A DNA stretch of 64,000 bases from Sphingomonas sp. A2-49 (lineage in GTDB: Bacteria > Pseudomonadota > Alphaproteobacteria > Sphingomonadales > Sphingomonadaceae): contig NZ_JAJLPA010000006.1 in NCBI RefSeq assembly GCF_025548555.1, forward strand, positions 79,058-143,057. The letters are read 5' to 3'. Under the pieces are notes generated by a model. That model had not been told where the DNA came from. It ran no database searches and saw nothing but the letters and a program-made list of their open reading frames with translations. Position 1 is the first letter of the stretch. The number at the start of each line of letters is the position of its first letter. Positions 39,774 to 49,196 of this stretch are shown here, piece by piece. The translations under genes were made by a program, and so were the position numbers.

Positions 39774-41285
39774 TCAGCCGCCGTTTCGACAGGTATAGAC
39801 GAGTTTTTCGTTGGGCAGCGGGGGCAGCGCCGCGCGGACCGCGGCCTGGCGCTGCGCGAGGCGCCCGATCGCGGCGGGATCGATGCTGCACCGCGGGTCG
39901 GCACCGTCGCCGCGCAGCGTGCGCGCCTGCGCCATCGCCTGCGCGCCGAGCATGTAGCGCGTGCTGGTGAGGCGCCGCGTCGCGGGATCGAAGCTCTGCA
40001 CCGACACCGTCTGTTCGCCGGCGGGGACCAGCACGCGCTCCCAGCGATCCCCCGCGGACAGATATTGCGTGCGGCCGTCGACGCAGCCGCTGCGGCCCCA
40101 GTCGAGCGCGACATCGGTCGTCGCCGACACGGTGACGCGGCTGCTGTCCGGCTGGAACACGCAGACGAGCTTTCCGAGCGCGGCGTTGGGCACCAGCGGA
40201 CGTACGCTCGCCGGCGCGGTCGGCAGGTCGGGCTCGCCCGACGGACGCAATACGAACACCACCACCGCGACGCCCATGCCGACGCCGCCGACCATGGCCG
40301 CCCACAGCGCCGGCCGCCGGCGCCCGCGCGATGCGAGCAGGCCGGCGCCGCCGACGCCGAGCGCGCCGAGCACCAGCAACAGTCCGGCGGTCGCCATCAC
40401 GTTCTCGCGCCGGGTCTGCGCGGCGTCGCGCGCGCGCGACAGCGCCGCCTCTCGCGCCATCGCGATCCGCGTCGCTTCCTCGCGCGCGCCGGTCAAGGCG
40501 TCGGAGCGCGCGCGCGCGTCCGCCTCGCTGTCGTCACGCAGCCGCTCCTCGATCGACGTGCAGGGCGTGCCGACGCTGGCGAAGGGCTGTTTTGCCGAGC
40601 GCAGGAAGGCGGCGACCTCGGTATCGGCGATCGCGAAGCCGAACGAGCTGTCGCCCTCCTCGCCGCGGGTGATCGCGGAATTGATCCCGATCACCCGGCC
40701 GCAGCGGTCGAGCAGCGGCCCGCCCGAATTGCCGCGTGCGATATTGGCGGTGTGGAGCAGCACCTCGACCCCGGTCAGGCTGCGCCGTCCCGAGAACACG
40801 CCCTCCGACCGCACCGGCGAGGTCGGGCGGATATAGTCGGCCGCCGATTTCGCCGTCGCGAGATCGACGTTGCCCGGATAGCCGAGCGCGACGACGCTCT
40901 CCCCCTCGCCGACCGGGCCGGTATAGAGCGCGGCGGGGGGCAGGCTGGCGCCGGTGAATTCGATCAGCGCCAGGTCCGCCTTCGCGTCATAGGCGATGAC
41001 GCGGCCCTGATAGCTCTTGTCGCCTTCGGAGGGCACGACGCCGACAACGACATTGTCGGGATAGCGTTCGGCCAGTTCCATCACATGCGCATTGGTGACG
41101 ATGCGGTTGGGCGCGACCGCGACGCCGCTGCCGTGGCCGAAGCCCACCACCTGTCCGTCGACGACCGCGATCGTGACGACGCGGACGACGCCGCGCCCGG
41201 TCGCGCCGATATCGTCGGCGCTTGCGGGAGCCGCCCGGCCGAGGACGCAGCCGAACGCGAGCAGGAGGAACAGGAGGCGGCGCAT
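39774..41285 (-). CDS. membrane-anchored trypsin-like serine protease
   Basis: A 503-residue exported protein. The signal peptide is MRRLLFLLLAFGCVLGRAAP. The S1C-type fold follows, with the triad His in VTNAHVMEL, Asp in AKADLALIEF and Ser in ARGNSGGPLL. A helical stretch at about 245-290 (rich in Arg/Ala/Glu) precedes membrane segments at about 295-345 (LLLVLGALGVGGAGLL; MVGGVGMGVAVVVFVL). The C-terminal 150 residues form a Cys-containing domain of unknown fold. No PDZ domain is visible, unlike DegP. It heads the unit with the HExxH protease and is divergent from cpaF. Confidence 0.85.
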   Translation of the reverse strand: MRRLLFLLLAFGCVLGRAAPASADDIGATGRGVVRVVTIAVVDGQVVGFGHGSGVAVAPNRIVTNAHVMELAERYPDNVVVGVVPSEGDKSYQGRVIAYDAKADLALIEFTGASLPPAALYTGPVGEGESVVALGYPGNVDLATAKSAADYIRPTSPVRSEGVFSGRRSLTGVEVLLHTANIARGNSGGPLLDRCGRVIGINSAITRGEEGDSSFGFAIADTEVAAFLRSAKQPFASVGTPCTSIEERLRDDSEADARARSDALTGAREEATRIAMAREAALSRARDAAQTRRENVMATAGLLLVLGALGVGGAGLLASRGRRRPALWAAMVGGVGMGVAVVVFVLRPSGEPDLPTAPASVRPLVPNAALGKLVCVFQPDSSRVTVSATTDVALDWGRSGCVDGRTQYLSAGDRWERVLVPAGEQTVSVQSFDPATRRLTSTRYMLGAQAMAQARTLRGDGADPRCSIDPAAIGRLAQRQAAVRAALPPLPNEKLVYTCRNGG

Positions 41286-41409
41286 GCCCGTGCGTCCGAA
41301 GGGCAGCGGCGCGTCGCTGTCAAGCGAACCCGGGGCGGGTCGCTGGTTTGGTTAGTAAAATGTCAAACTCTGCCGCCTACCCCTTGCCGCGAGGTTCAGG
41401 GGGTAAGGC

Positions 41410-42939
41410 ATGAGCGCGTTCGGGCGTCGCAGCGGAATCGGTGGCGGACAGCCGGCAAGGCCGGCGTTCGGCGTGGCACGGCCGATGCAGGGCAGCGGTG
41501 CCCCGCGCCCCGACGAATCGCCGCCCGGCAGCCAGTTCCCGCCGATCGATTCGGTACCGCTGCCCGGCGAGGACGGCCTGCCCGCCACGATGCCGGCCGG
41601 CACGGTCGATGCGATGCAGCGGCTGACCGACCGCCAGAATTCGAGCGGCGATGCCGGCAGCAGCCGCGGCGAGGGATTCGAGGCGTCGATCCACAAGATC
41701 AAGGAACAGGTGCTGCCGCGCCTGCTCGAACGCGTCGACCCGGAAGCCGCGGCGACGCTGGGCAAGGACGAGCTTGCCGAGGAATTCCGCCCGATCATCG
41801 GCGAGGTGCTCGCCGAGCTGAAGCTGACGCTAAACCGCCGCGAACAGTTCGCGCTGGAAAAGGTGCTGGTCGACGAGCTGCTCGGGCTGGGGCCGCTGGA
41901 GGAATTGCTCGCCGATCCGGCGATCAGCGACATCATGGTCAACGGGCCCGACCAGACCTATGTCGAGCGCAAGGGCAAGCTGGAGCTGGCGCAAATCCAG
42001 TTCCGCGACGAGGAGCATCTGTTCCAGATCGCGCAGCGCATCGTCAATTCGGTCGGCCGCCGCGTCGACCAGACGACGCCGCTCGCCGACGCCCGCCTGA
42101 AGGACGGATCCCGCGTCAACGTGATCGTGCCGCCGCTGAGCCTGAAGGGCACGGCGATCTCGATCCGCAAATTCTCCGCCAAGCCGATCACGCTCGACAT
42201 GATGGCGGGCTTCGGCAGCATGAGCCCCAAGATGGCGACCGCGCTGAAGATCGCGGGCGCGAGCCGGTTCAACGTCGTCATTTCGGGCGGTACCGGTTCG
42301 GGCAAGACGACGATGCTCAACGCGCTGTCGAAGATGATCGACCCCGGCGAACGCGTGCTGACGATCGAGGACGCCGCCGAACTCAGGCTCCAGCAGCCGC
42401 ACTGGCTGCCGCTGGAAACGCGTCCCGCCAACCTGGAAGGGCAAGGCGAGATCAGCATCCGCGACCTCGTCAAGAACGCGCTGCGCATGCGGCCGGACCG
42501 CATCATCCTCGGCGAAATCCGTGGATCCGAATGTTTCGACATGCTTGCCGCGATGAACACCGGGCACGACGGATCGATGTGCACGCTGCACGCCAACTCC
42601 CCGCGCGAGGCGCTCGCCCGCATGGAGAACATGGTGATGATGAGCGACATCAAGGTGCCCAAGGAGGCGATCAGCCGCCAGATCGCCGATTCGGTCGAGC
42701 TCATCATCCAGGTGAAGCGCCTGCGCGACGGCAGCCGCCGCGTCACCAACGTCACCGAGGTGATCGGCATGGAAGGCCCGGTGATCGTCACCCAGGAACT
42801 GTTCAAGTTCGAATATCTCGACGAGGGTGCCGACGGCAAGATCATCGGCGAATACCGCTCGATGGGTCTGCGCCCCTATACGCTCGACAAGGCCAAGCAG
42901 TTCGGCTTCGACAGCGCCTATCTCGAAGCGTGCCTGTAG
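41410..42939 (+). CDS. CpaF/TadA-type secretion ATPase
   Basis: A 509-residue type II/IV secretion ATPase of the Flp/Tad family, driving pilus assembly or secretion. An N-terminal Pro/Gly-rich region (about 1-85) is followed by the CpaF domain (LEELLADPAISDIMVNGPD), then the P-loop GGTGSGKTT at residue 293, an Asp-box-like EDAAELRLQQPHW and the Walker B region RIILGEIRGSE. No other tad/cpa genes (pilin, outer-membrane secretin, TadB/C) are near, so it is an orphan here. ATG 41410 is clear. The next gene starts 13 bp downstream. Confidence 0.9.
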   Translation: MSAFGRRSGIGGGQPARPAFGVARPMQGSGAPRPDESPPGSQFPPIDSVPLPGEDGLPATMPAGTVDAMQRLTDRQNSSGDAGSSRGEGFEASIHKIKEQVLPRLLERVDPEAAATLGKDELAEEFRPIIGEVLAELKLTLNRREQFALEKVLVDELLGLGPLEELLADPAISDIMVNGPDQTYVERKGKLELAQIQFRDEEHLFQIAQRIVNSVGRRVDQTTPLADARLKDGSRVNVIVPPLSLKGTAISIRKFSAKPITLDMMAGFGSMSPKMATALKIAGASRFNVVISGGTGSGKTTMLNALSKMIDPGERVLTIEDAAELRLQQPHWLPLETRPANLEGQGEISIRDLVKNALRMRPDRIILGEIRGSECFDMLAAMNTGHDGSMCTLHANSPREALARMENMVMMSDIKVPKEAISRQIADSVELIIQVKRLRDGSRRVTNVTEVIGMEGPVIVTQELFKFEYLDEGADGKIIGEYRSMGLRPYTLDKAKQFGFDSAYLEACL

Positions 42940-42952
42940 GAGGGCCGGGGCG

Positions 42953-44680
42953 ATGACGACGCTGTCGAATCCCGGACCCGCGCCGCGCGTCGCACGGGCG
43001 TGGAATCGCGGCCGGCGGGGCAGCGCCGCGTCGGGGTCATCGCGCGCGGCGTGGCGGCTGGCGACGCCGTTGCTGCTCGCGGCGTTGCCGCTCGCCCTGT
43101 TCTTCGCCTTCTTCCATGCCTCGACGCTGGATATCGGCAATCCGGGCTGGCTGATCCGCGCCAGCGACAACGGCGAGAACGCGCTGGGCGCGCACGCCTA
43201 TTGGCACGATCCGAACGCCGGCGCCTCGCTGCGGACGGGGCTGCTCAACGCGCCCGACGGCGTGCCGGTGCTCTATACCGACAGCAACCCGCTGCTGACG
43301 CTCGCCGCCAAGCCGTTCGCACGGGCACTGCCGGCGGATGCGCAGCTGATCGGGCCGTTCGTGCTGTTCAGCCTGTTCCTGCAGGCGGTCTTCGCGTGGC
43401 TGCTGCTGCGCCGCCGCGCGCCCGGGCCGGTCGCCTTATGGGTCGGCGTCGCGCTGCTCGCGTTCCCGCCGACGCTGTTCAATCGCTTCATCCACGTCAA
43501 CCTGATGGCGCATTGGACGATCCTTGCCGCGCTGTACCTGTTCCTCGATGCGAAGCGCGGCGAACGGATGCGCTGGTGGGTGCCGCTGATCGCGATCACC
43601 GCGCTGATCCACAGCTATCTGCTGGTGATGGTCGGCGCGATCTGGGCGTCGGTGATGCTGGTCAGGCTGCTCGACGGCGGCCCGCGCACGCGCATCGCGA
43701 CGCTGGTGCAGGGCACGGCGATGCTGGCGCTCGTCGCGCTGCTCGCCTGGTGGCTGGGTGTCGGCGACCAGATCGCGGCGCGCAATTTCGGCTTCTATTC
43801 GATGCCGCTCGACGCGCTGTGGAATCCCGGCATCCAGACCTATTCCAACCTGCTGCCCGCGCACGAGCCGACCCCCGCCCGCTATTTCGAGGGGTTCCAA
43901 TATCTCGGCGCCGGGGGCCTCGCCCTGATCGCGACCGCCATCGCCGTCGCCGGTGCGCTGCCCGCCGCCGCGGGCGAGGACGTCGTCCGGCAGCGGCTGC
44001 GCCGGCTGGTCCCGGCGTTGCTGGTGCTCGGCATCCTCGCGATCACGCGGATGCAACTGCCGGTGTTCCTTCAGGTCGGGCTCGACCCGGTGCGCGCATC
44101 GGGCCGGCTGTTCTGGCCGATCGGCTACGTCATGGTATTCGTCGCGCTGCTGTCCATCTATCGCCTGTCCGCGGAGCGCGCCGCGTTGCTGCTCGTGGCG
44201 GTGCTCGCGCTCCAGGTCGCGGACCTGTCCAACATGGCCGCGGCGATCCGCCTGCAAAGCGCGGAGGCGGACCGGCACCGGCTGTACGTGCGCACGCTCG
44301 ATCCCCGCTGGGCGCCGTTGATCGCCAGCGCCGGCTCGATCGCCTTCATCCCCGGCGACGTCACCAAGGACCTGGGCCTGTTCCAGGAGGTGGCGTGGCG
44401 CGCGGTCAAGGCCGGGCGGCCGGTCGGCAACGTCTATGCCGCGCGCGGCAGCCGCGCGACGATCCGGCGCCTGACCGCCGAGCGTGCCGCCTTCGGCCGC
44501 GGCGAGCTGGTTCCCGGCCGGTTGTACATCGTCGGTCCCACCGTCACCGTGCCGGCCGGGGCCGCCGGCCGCCGCCTGACACTGGACGGCACGACCGTCG
44601 TCGTGCCCATGGCGGTGCGCACGGCCGTGGCTAACGACGCCAAAATGCCTGTCGCCGCGAGCCGACCCGCGCCGCTATAA
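42953..44680 (+). CDS. DUF6311-type polytopic membrane protein
   Basis: A 575-residue membrane protein. After a basic N-terminal part it has about nine to eleven hydrophobic helices, with the periplasmic LDIGNPGWLIRASDNGENAL and VPVLYTDSNPLLTLAAKPF segments typical of DUF6311. The family resembles GT-C glycosyltransferases in topology, with an acidic loop after helix 1, but no activity is established. The C-terminal 150 residues form a soluble domain (FIPGDVTKDLGLFQEVAWRA). It follows the cpaF gene by 13 bp, hence is probably co-transcribed. Substrate and role are unknown. Confidence 0.78.
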   Translation: MTTLSNPGPAPRVARAWNRGRRGSAASGSSRAAWRLATPLLLAALPLALFFAFFHASTLDIGNPGWLIRASDNGENALGAHAYWHDPNAGASLRTGLLNAPDGVPVLYTDSNPLLTLAAKPFARALPADAQLIGPFVLFSLFLQAVFAWLLLRRRAPGPVALWVGVALLAFPPTLFNRFIHVNLMAHWTILAALYLFLDAKRGERMRWWVPLIAITALIHSYLLVMVGAIWASVMLVRLLDGGPRTRIATLVQGTAMLALVALLAWWLGVGDQIAARNFGFYSMPLDALWNPGIQTYSNLLPAHEPTPARYFEGFQYLGAGGLALIATAIAVAGALPAAAGEDVVRQRLRRLVPALLVLGILAITRMQLPVFLQVGLDPVRASGRLFWPIGYVMVFVALLSIYRLSAERAALLLVAVLALQVADLSNMAAAIRLQSAEADRHRLYVRTLDPRWAPLIASAGSIAFIPGDVTKDLGLFQEVAWRAVKAGRPVGNVYAARGSRATIRRLTAERAAFGRGELVPGRLYIVGPTVTVPAGAAGRRLTLDGTTVVVPMAVRTAVANDAKMPVAASRPAPL

Positions 44681-44687
44681 GGCGCCG

Positions 44688-45914
44688 ATGCTCCGCAATC
44701 CGATCCTCACGGCTCCGATCCTGCTGCTGCTTGCCGCCGCCCCGCCCCTGCCGGCGCAGGGCGTCGGCCGCGAGGGCGTCGCGACCCTGTCCGTCGATAC
44801 CGAGGCACGCTGGGTGCCGTTCGACCTGACGCCCGGCAACCAGATCCGCTTCGCCCTGACGCTCGACGGCCGGCCGGTGACCGCGATCCTCGACACCGGC
44901 GTCAGCTATTCGGTGCTGGCGACCGCCTCGGCCGCCGCCGATCCCGCGCGCACCACCGCCAACGGCAGCGCGACCGCGATCGGCAGCCGTGCCGGCACCG
45001 GCGGGGCGGCCAGCGGCGCGGTGTCGATCGGGTGGCAGCCGACGCGCAACCTCGTCATCGGCGGGCTGACCCGGACCGGCGGCGGCGTCACCGTCGCCGA
45101 CCTGCCCGCGCTGGCCACGGGCAGCGCACGCGCGGTCGACATGCTGGTCGGGCGCGACGTCACCGGCGGCCATGCGCTCGACATCGATTACGCCAACCAC
45201 CGCTTCCGCCTGCTTCCCTCCGGCCGGCTGCCGTTCGTCGGCGCGCTCGCCCCGCTGTCGATCTCGGCCGGGCGCCGCGTCTACGAAAGCGCGATCGGCA
45301 TCGGCACGAAGCGGCTCGCGCCGATGATCGTCGACACCGGCGACGGGTCCGCGGTCACGCTGTCGGCGGCGGCGGCGGCGACAGCCGGGATCGCGCGCCT
45401 GCCGACGACGACCACCATCTCGTTCGGGCTCGCCGGCGAGACGGTGAGCACGCTCGCGATCCTACCTTCGCTGACGCTGGGCCAGCGCACGATCCGCACC
45501 GTCGAGGCGCGGGTGGAACCCGCGGGCGGCTTCTCCGACACGATCGGGGTCGCGGGGCGGATCGGATCGGGCCTGTTACAGAACTATCGCGTGCTGCTCG
45601 ACCCCGTCGCGGGGCGGATGGTGCTCCAGCCGGGGGCGCAGGCGGACATGCCGCCGCTGCGCTCGACCAGCGGCCTGCTCGTCGGGCTGGAGCGCGACCG
45701 GCTGCGGGTGCTGCACGTCATGCGTGGCGGGCCGGCGGCGGCGGCCGGATGGCGCGCAGGTGACGTCATCTGTCGCATCGACGGCCAGCCGATCGCCGCC
45801 GACTATCCCTCCAGTCCGCTCGCGCGCTGGGCGGTGGGCGCACCGGGCACGTCGGTCCGCCTCGGCATGTGCGACGGTTCGGTGCGACCGCTGACGCTCG
45901 CGCAATTCTATTGA
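44688..45914 (+). CDS. two-lobed retropepsin-like aspartic protease with C-terminal PDZ-like domain
   Basis: A 408-residue exported protein with signal peptide MLRNPILTAPILLLLAAAPPLPAQ. The first aspartic motif is AILDTGVSYSVL (about residues 65-76) and the second is MIVDTGDGSAVTLS (about 220-233), so both lobes carry a DTG. The C-terminal 80 residues read like a PDZ domain (LRVLHVMRGGPAAAAGWRAGDVI). Such TIGR02281/PF13650-like periplasmic proteases are known in Sphingomonadales; activity is inferred. It starts 7 bp after the DUF6311 gene and probably closes the cpaF-DUF6311 unit. Confidence 0.82.
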   Translation: MLRNPILTAPILLLLAAAPPLPAQGVGREGVATLSVDTEARWVPFDLTPGNQIRFALTLDGRPVTAILDTGVSYSVLATASAAADPARTTANGSATAIGSRAGTGGAASGAVSIGWQPTRNLVIGGLTRTGGGVTVADLPALATGSARAVDMLVGRDVTGGHALDIDYANHRFRLLPSGRLPFVGALAPLSISAGRRVYESAIGIGTKRLAPMIVDTGDGSAVTLSAAAAATAGIARLPTTTTISFGLAGETVSTLAILPSLTLGQRTIRTVEARVEPAGGFSDTIGVAGRIGSGLLQNYRVLLDPVAGRMVLQPGAQADMPPLRSTSGLLVGLERDRLRVLHVMRGGPAAAAGWRAGDVICRIDGQPIAADYPSSPLARWAVGAPGTSVRLGMCDGSVRPLTLAQFY

Positions 45915-45946
45915 GCGTCCGCAGCCGGCCCCGCGCCCGCGATGCC

Positions 45947-46132
45947 TCAGCCGGTGTGCAACCCGATACTGACCAGCAGGATCGTCGCCAGCAGCGCCGC
46001 CATCTGCACCGTGCGCCAGTCCACCCAGCCGACCCGGTCGGGATCGTCGCGCAACCGCCGCCGCCGGTCGGCCAGCGCGGCGGCGAGCGCCGTCAGCAGC
46101 GCGGCTCCCGCGCCCCAGAACGCCGGCGACAT
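45947..46132 (-). CDS. small membrane protein downstream of phaR, unknown
   Basis: A 61-residue protein with two hydrophobic segments (AFWGAGAALLTALAAALA; TVQMAALLATILLVSIGL) around a basic-acidic loop (DRRRRLRDDPDRVGW). I do not recognise a family. It begins 10 bp after phaR on the same strand, so it probably belongs to the phaR transcript. A short protein with a clear two-helix pattern is likely to be real, but codon bias alone cannot prove it. Confidence 0.6.
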   Translation of the reverse strand: MSPAFWGAGAALLTALAAALADRRRRLRDDPDRVGWVDWRTVQMAALLATILLVSIGLHTG

Positions 46133-46142
46133 GCCCGTTGCC

Positions 46143-46706
46143 TCAGCCGAGCTTCTCGACCTTGTCCTGCAACCGCGTCAGCTCCGCCTTCAGCGCGGCG
46201 ATCTCGGCATCCTTGGTCGCGGGGGCGGTGCCGGTGGCGGCCGTCGCGGCACCGCCGGGCGCCACGGGGGGCTGAAACGCCTGCGCCGCGGCCTCGAACA
46301 TCTGGAGGTTGCGCTTGGCGATCTCCGCGAAGGGGGAATGCGCGAACGCGCCCTCGATCGTCGACTTGAACTGTTCCTGGTTGCGGCGGAAACTGTCCAT
46401 CGACGCTTCCAGATAGCCCGGCACCATCGCCTGCATCGAATCGCCGTACATCGAGATCAGCTGGCGCAGGAAGCTGACCGGCAGCATCGTCTGGCCGCGG
46501 CTTTCCTCTTCCATGATGATCTGAGTCAGGACGTTGTGCGTGATGTCGTCGTCGGTCTTGGCATCGACGACCTTGAAGTCGCGGCCCTCGCGCGTCATCG
46601 TCGCGAGATGGTCGAGCGTGATGTAGGACGAGGTTTCGGTGTTGTAGAGCCGCCGGTTGGCGTATTTCTTGATGATGACGATGCCGTCGATAGTATGTTT
46701 CTTCAT
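46143..46706 (-). CDS. phaR: polyhydroxyalkanoate synthesis repressor PhaR
   Basis: A 187-residue transcription factor that senses PHA and represses phasin genes. The N-terminal DNA-binding domain (PHB_acc_N) is clear: IVIIKKYANRRLYNTETSSY and ITLDHLATMTREGRDFKVVD. The PHB-accumulation domain follows, with ITHNVLTQIIMEEESRGQT and a run ending PVSFLRQLI. The C-terminal half is helical and Ala-rich, ending in a predicted coiled coil (IAALKAELTRLQDKVEKL). It is divergent from the PhaC-like gene with a 44-bp gap that could hold a shared operator. Confidence 0.92.
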   Translation of the reverse strand: MKKHTIDGIVIIKKYANRRLYNTETSSYITLDHLATMTREGRDFKVVDAKTDDDITHNVLTQIIMEEESRGQTMLPVSFLRQLISMYGDSMQAMVPGYLEASMDSFRRNQEQFKSTIEGAFAHSPFAEIAKRNLQMFEAAAQAFQPPVAPGGAATAATGTAPATKDAEIAALKAELTRLQDKVEKLG

Positions 46707-46750
46707 GCCGCTCCCCTGCCCTCTACCCGGTCGATGACGGTGCTCCGTTC

Positions 46751-47830
46751 GTGACCGATCAGGGTGTTACGCCTCAATTTGCCGCGCCGCAACACGGCCC
46801 GCGCCCGTTGCCGCTGTTCCTCGAGATGCTGCGCAGCGAAACCGCAGCAGAGCCGCAGCGGACCGCCGCCGCGCTGGCCGGGCTCGCCGCCTATCAGACG
46901 GCGGAGCGGCCCGCCGCGCCGCCGCCGAAGCCCGCGCTCGCGACCGCGGGTCGCGCCAGCCTGCGCTACCACGGCGGCCGCGGCCGGATGGTCGTGTTCG
47001 TGCCCTCGCTCATCAACCCGCCCGCGATCCTCGACCTCGGCGAGGCATCGCTGGTGCGCTGGATCGCGGCGCAGGGATACCGCACCGCACTCGTCGACTG
47101 GGGCTCGCCCGGCGCCGCCGACCGCGACATGGACATGACGGCGCATATCGAATCGCTGCTGGTGCCCCTGATCGAGCAGCTCGACGAGCCGCCGGTGCTC
47201 GTCGGCTATTGCCTCGGCGGAACCATGGCGCTCGCCGCCGCCTGCGCGACGCGGGTCGCCGGGCTCGCGACGATCGCGGCGCCGTGGCGGTTCGCCGGCT
47301 ATGGCGCCGCCGCATCGGTCATGCTCGACATGTGGCACGCGGCGCGCCCGACGGCGGAGGCGCTGGGCGTGCTGCCGATGGAGGTGTTGCAGGCGGGCTT
47401 CTGGCGGCTCGATCCGGCCCGCACCATCGCCAAGTACGAAGCGTTCGGGCGCCTCGATCCCGGCAGCGATGCGGCGCGATCGTTCGTCCGGCTGGAAGAT
47501 TGGGCGAATGCGGGCGAACCGCTGCCGCTCGCCGCCGCCCGCCACCTGTTCGAAGCCTTCATCGCACGGGACCTGCCCGGGACCGGCGGCTGGCGCGTGC
47601 GCGGCGCCATCGCCGCGCCGGAGCGGCTCGCCTGCCCCGCGGTCGAGTTCGTCTCCGCGACCGACCGGATCGTCCCCGCCGCCACCGCCGCGGGCCTCGC
47701 CGATCGCCGCGACCTGGCGCTCGGCCATGTCGGGATGATCGTCGGCAGCCGGGCGCAGGCAATGCTGTGGGCGCCGCTCGCCCACTGGATCGCGCGCCTG
47801 CCCGCGGGTACAGGGACGTCGAAGGAGTAG
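46751..47830 (+). CDS. short PhaC-like polyhydroxyalkanoate synthase or related alpha/beta hydrolase
   Basis: A 359-residue alpha/beta-fold protein starting at GTG 46751. The nucleophile is Cys154 in LVGYCLGGT, the PHA-synthase form of the lipase box. Further along, Asp305 (SATDRIVP) and His326 ([12 protein letters not shown]) complete a Cys-Asp-His triad. The size and the triad positions fit class III PhaC (about 355 residues), but class III needs PhaE and no phaE gene is here. Residues 1-70 are Pro/Ala-rich. It may make PHA alone, work with an unlinked partner, or be a related hydrolase. It is followed at 7 bp by a thiolase. Confidence 0.75.
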   Translation: MTDQGVTPQFAAPQHGPRPLPLFLEMLRSETAAEPQRTAAALAGLAAYQTAERPAAPPPKPALATAGRASLRYHGGRGRMVVFVPSLINPPAILDLGEASLVRWIAAQGYRTALVDWGSPGAADRDMDMTAHIESLLVPLIEQLDEPPVLVGYCLGGTMALAAACATRVAGLATIAAPWRFAGYGAAASVMLDMWHAARPTAEALGVLPMEVLQAGFWRLDPARTIAKYEAFGRLDPGSDAARSFVRLEDWANAGEPLPLAAARHLFEAFIARDLPGTGGWRVRGAIAAPERLACPAVEFVSATDRIVPAATAAGLADRRDLALGHVGMIVGSRAQAMLWAPLAHWIARLPAGTGTSKE

Positions 47831-47837
47831 GACCATC

Positions 47838-49013
<1,176 letters not shown>

Positions 49014-49158
49014 CGGTTCAGACGCGCCTCGGACATATCGGGACATGAAACGCGGCGGATACGTGTCATTTTGGAGACACTATCGGTCAATATCAGCATA
49101 TGTCCATTGTTGACATTAAATGCCCTTGTTTCAGTCGGTTAACTTGGGACACGTTGAT

Positions 49159-49190
49159 CCCCTGAATAAGGCAAAAGCCTAAGACAGGGG
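49159..49190 (+). promoter_or_regulatory. possible leader hairpin covering the TonB-receptor ribosome binding site
   Basis: Directly upstream of the receptor ATG (49197), cccctg at 49159-49164 pairs with cagggg at 49185-49190, and aggc (49069+100) at 49069-range equivalent 49169-49172 pairs with gcct at 49177-49180 around an aaaa loop. The cagggg arm contains the Shine-Dalgarno sequence (agggg, six bases before the ATG). Folding would hide it from the ribosome. The upstream 183-bp gap is relatively AT-rich and also holds a TTGACA-type box at 49110-49115 that might be part of a promoter. Confidence 0.45.
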
Positions 49191-49196
49191 ACTGAC

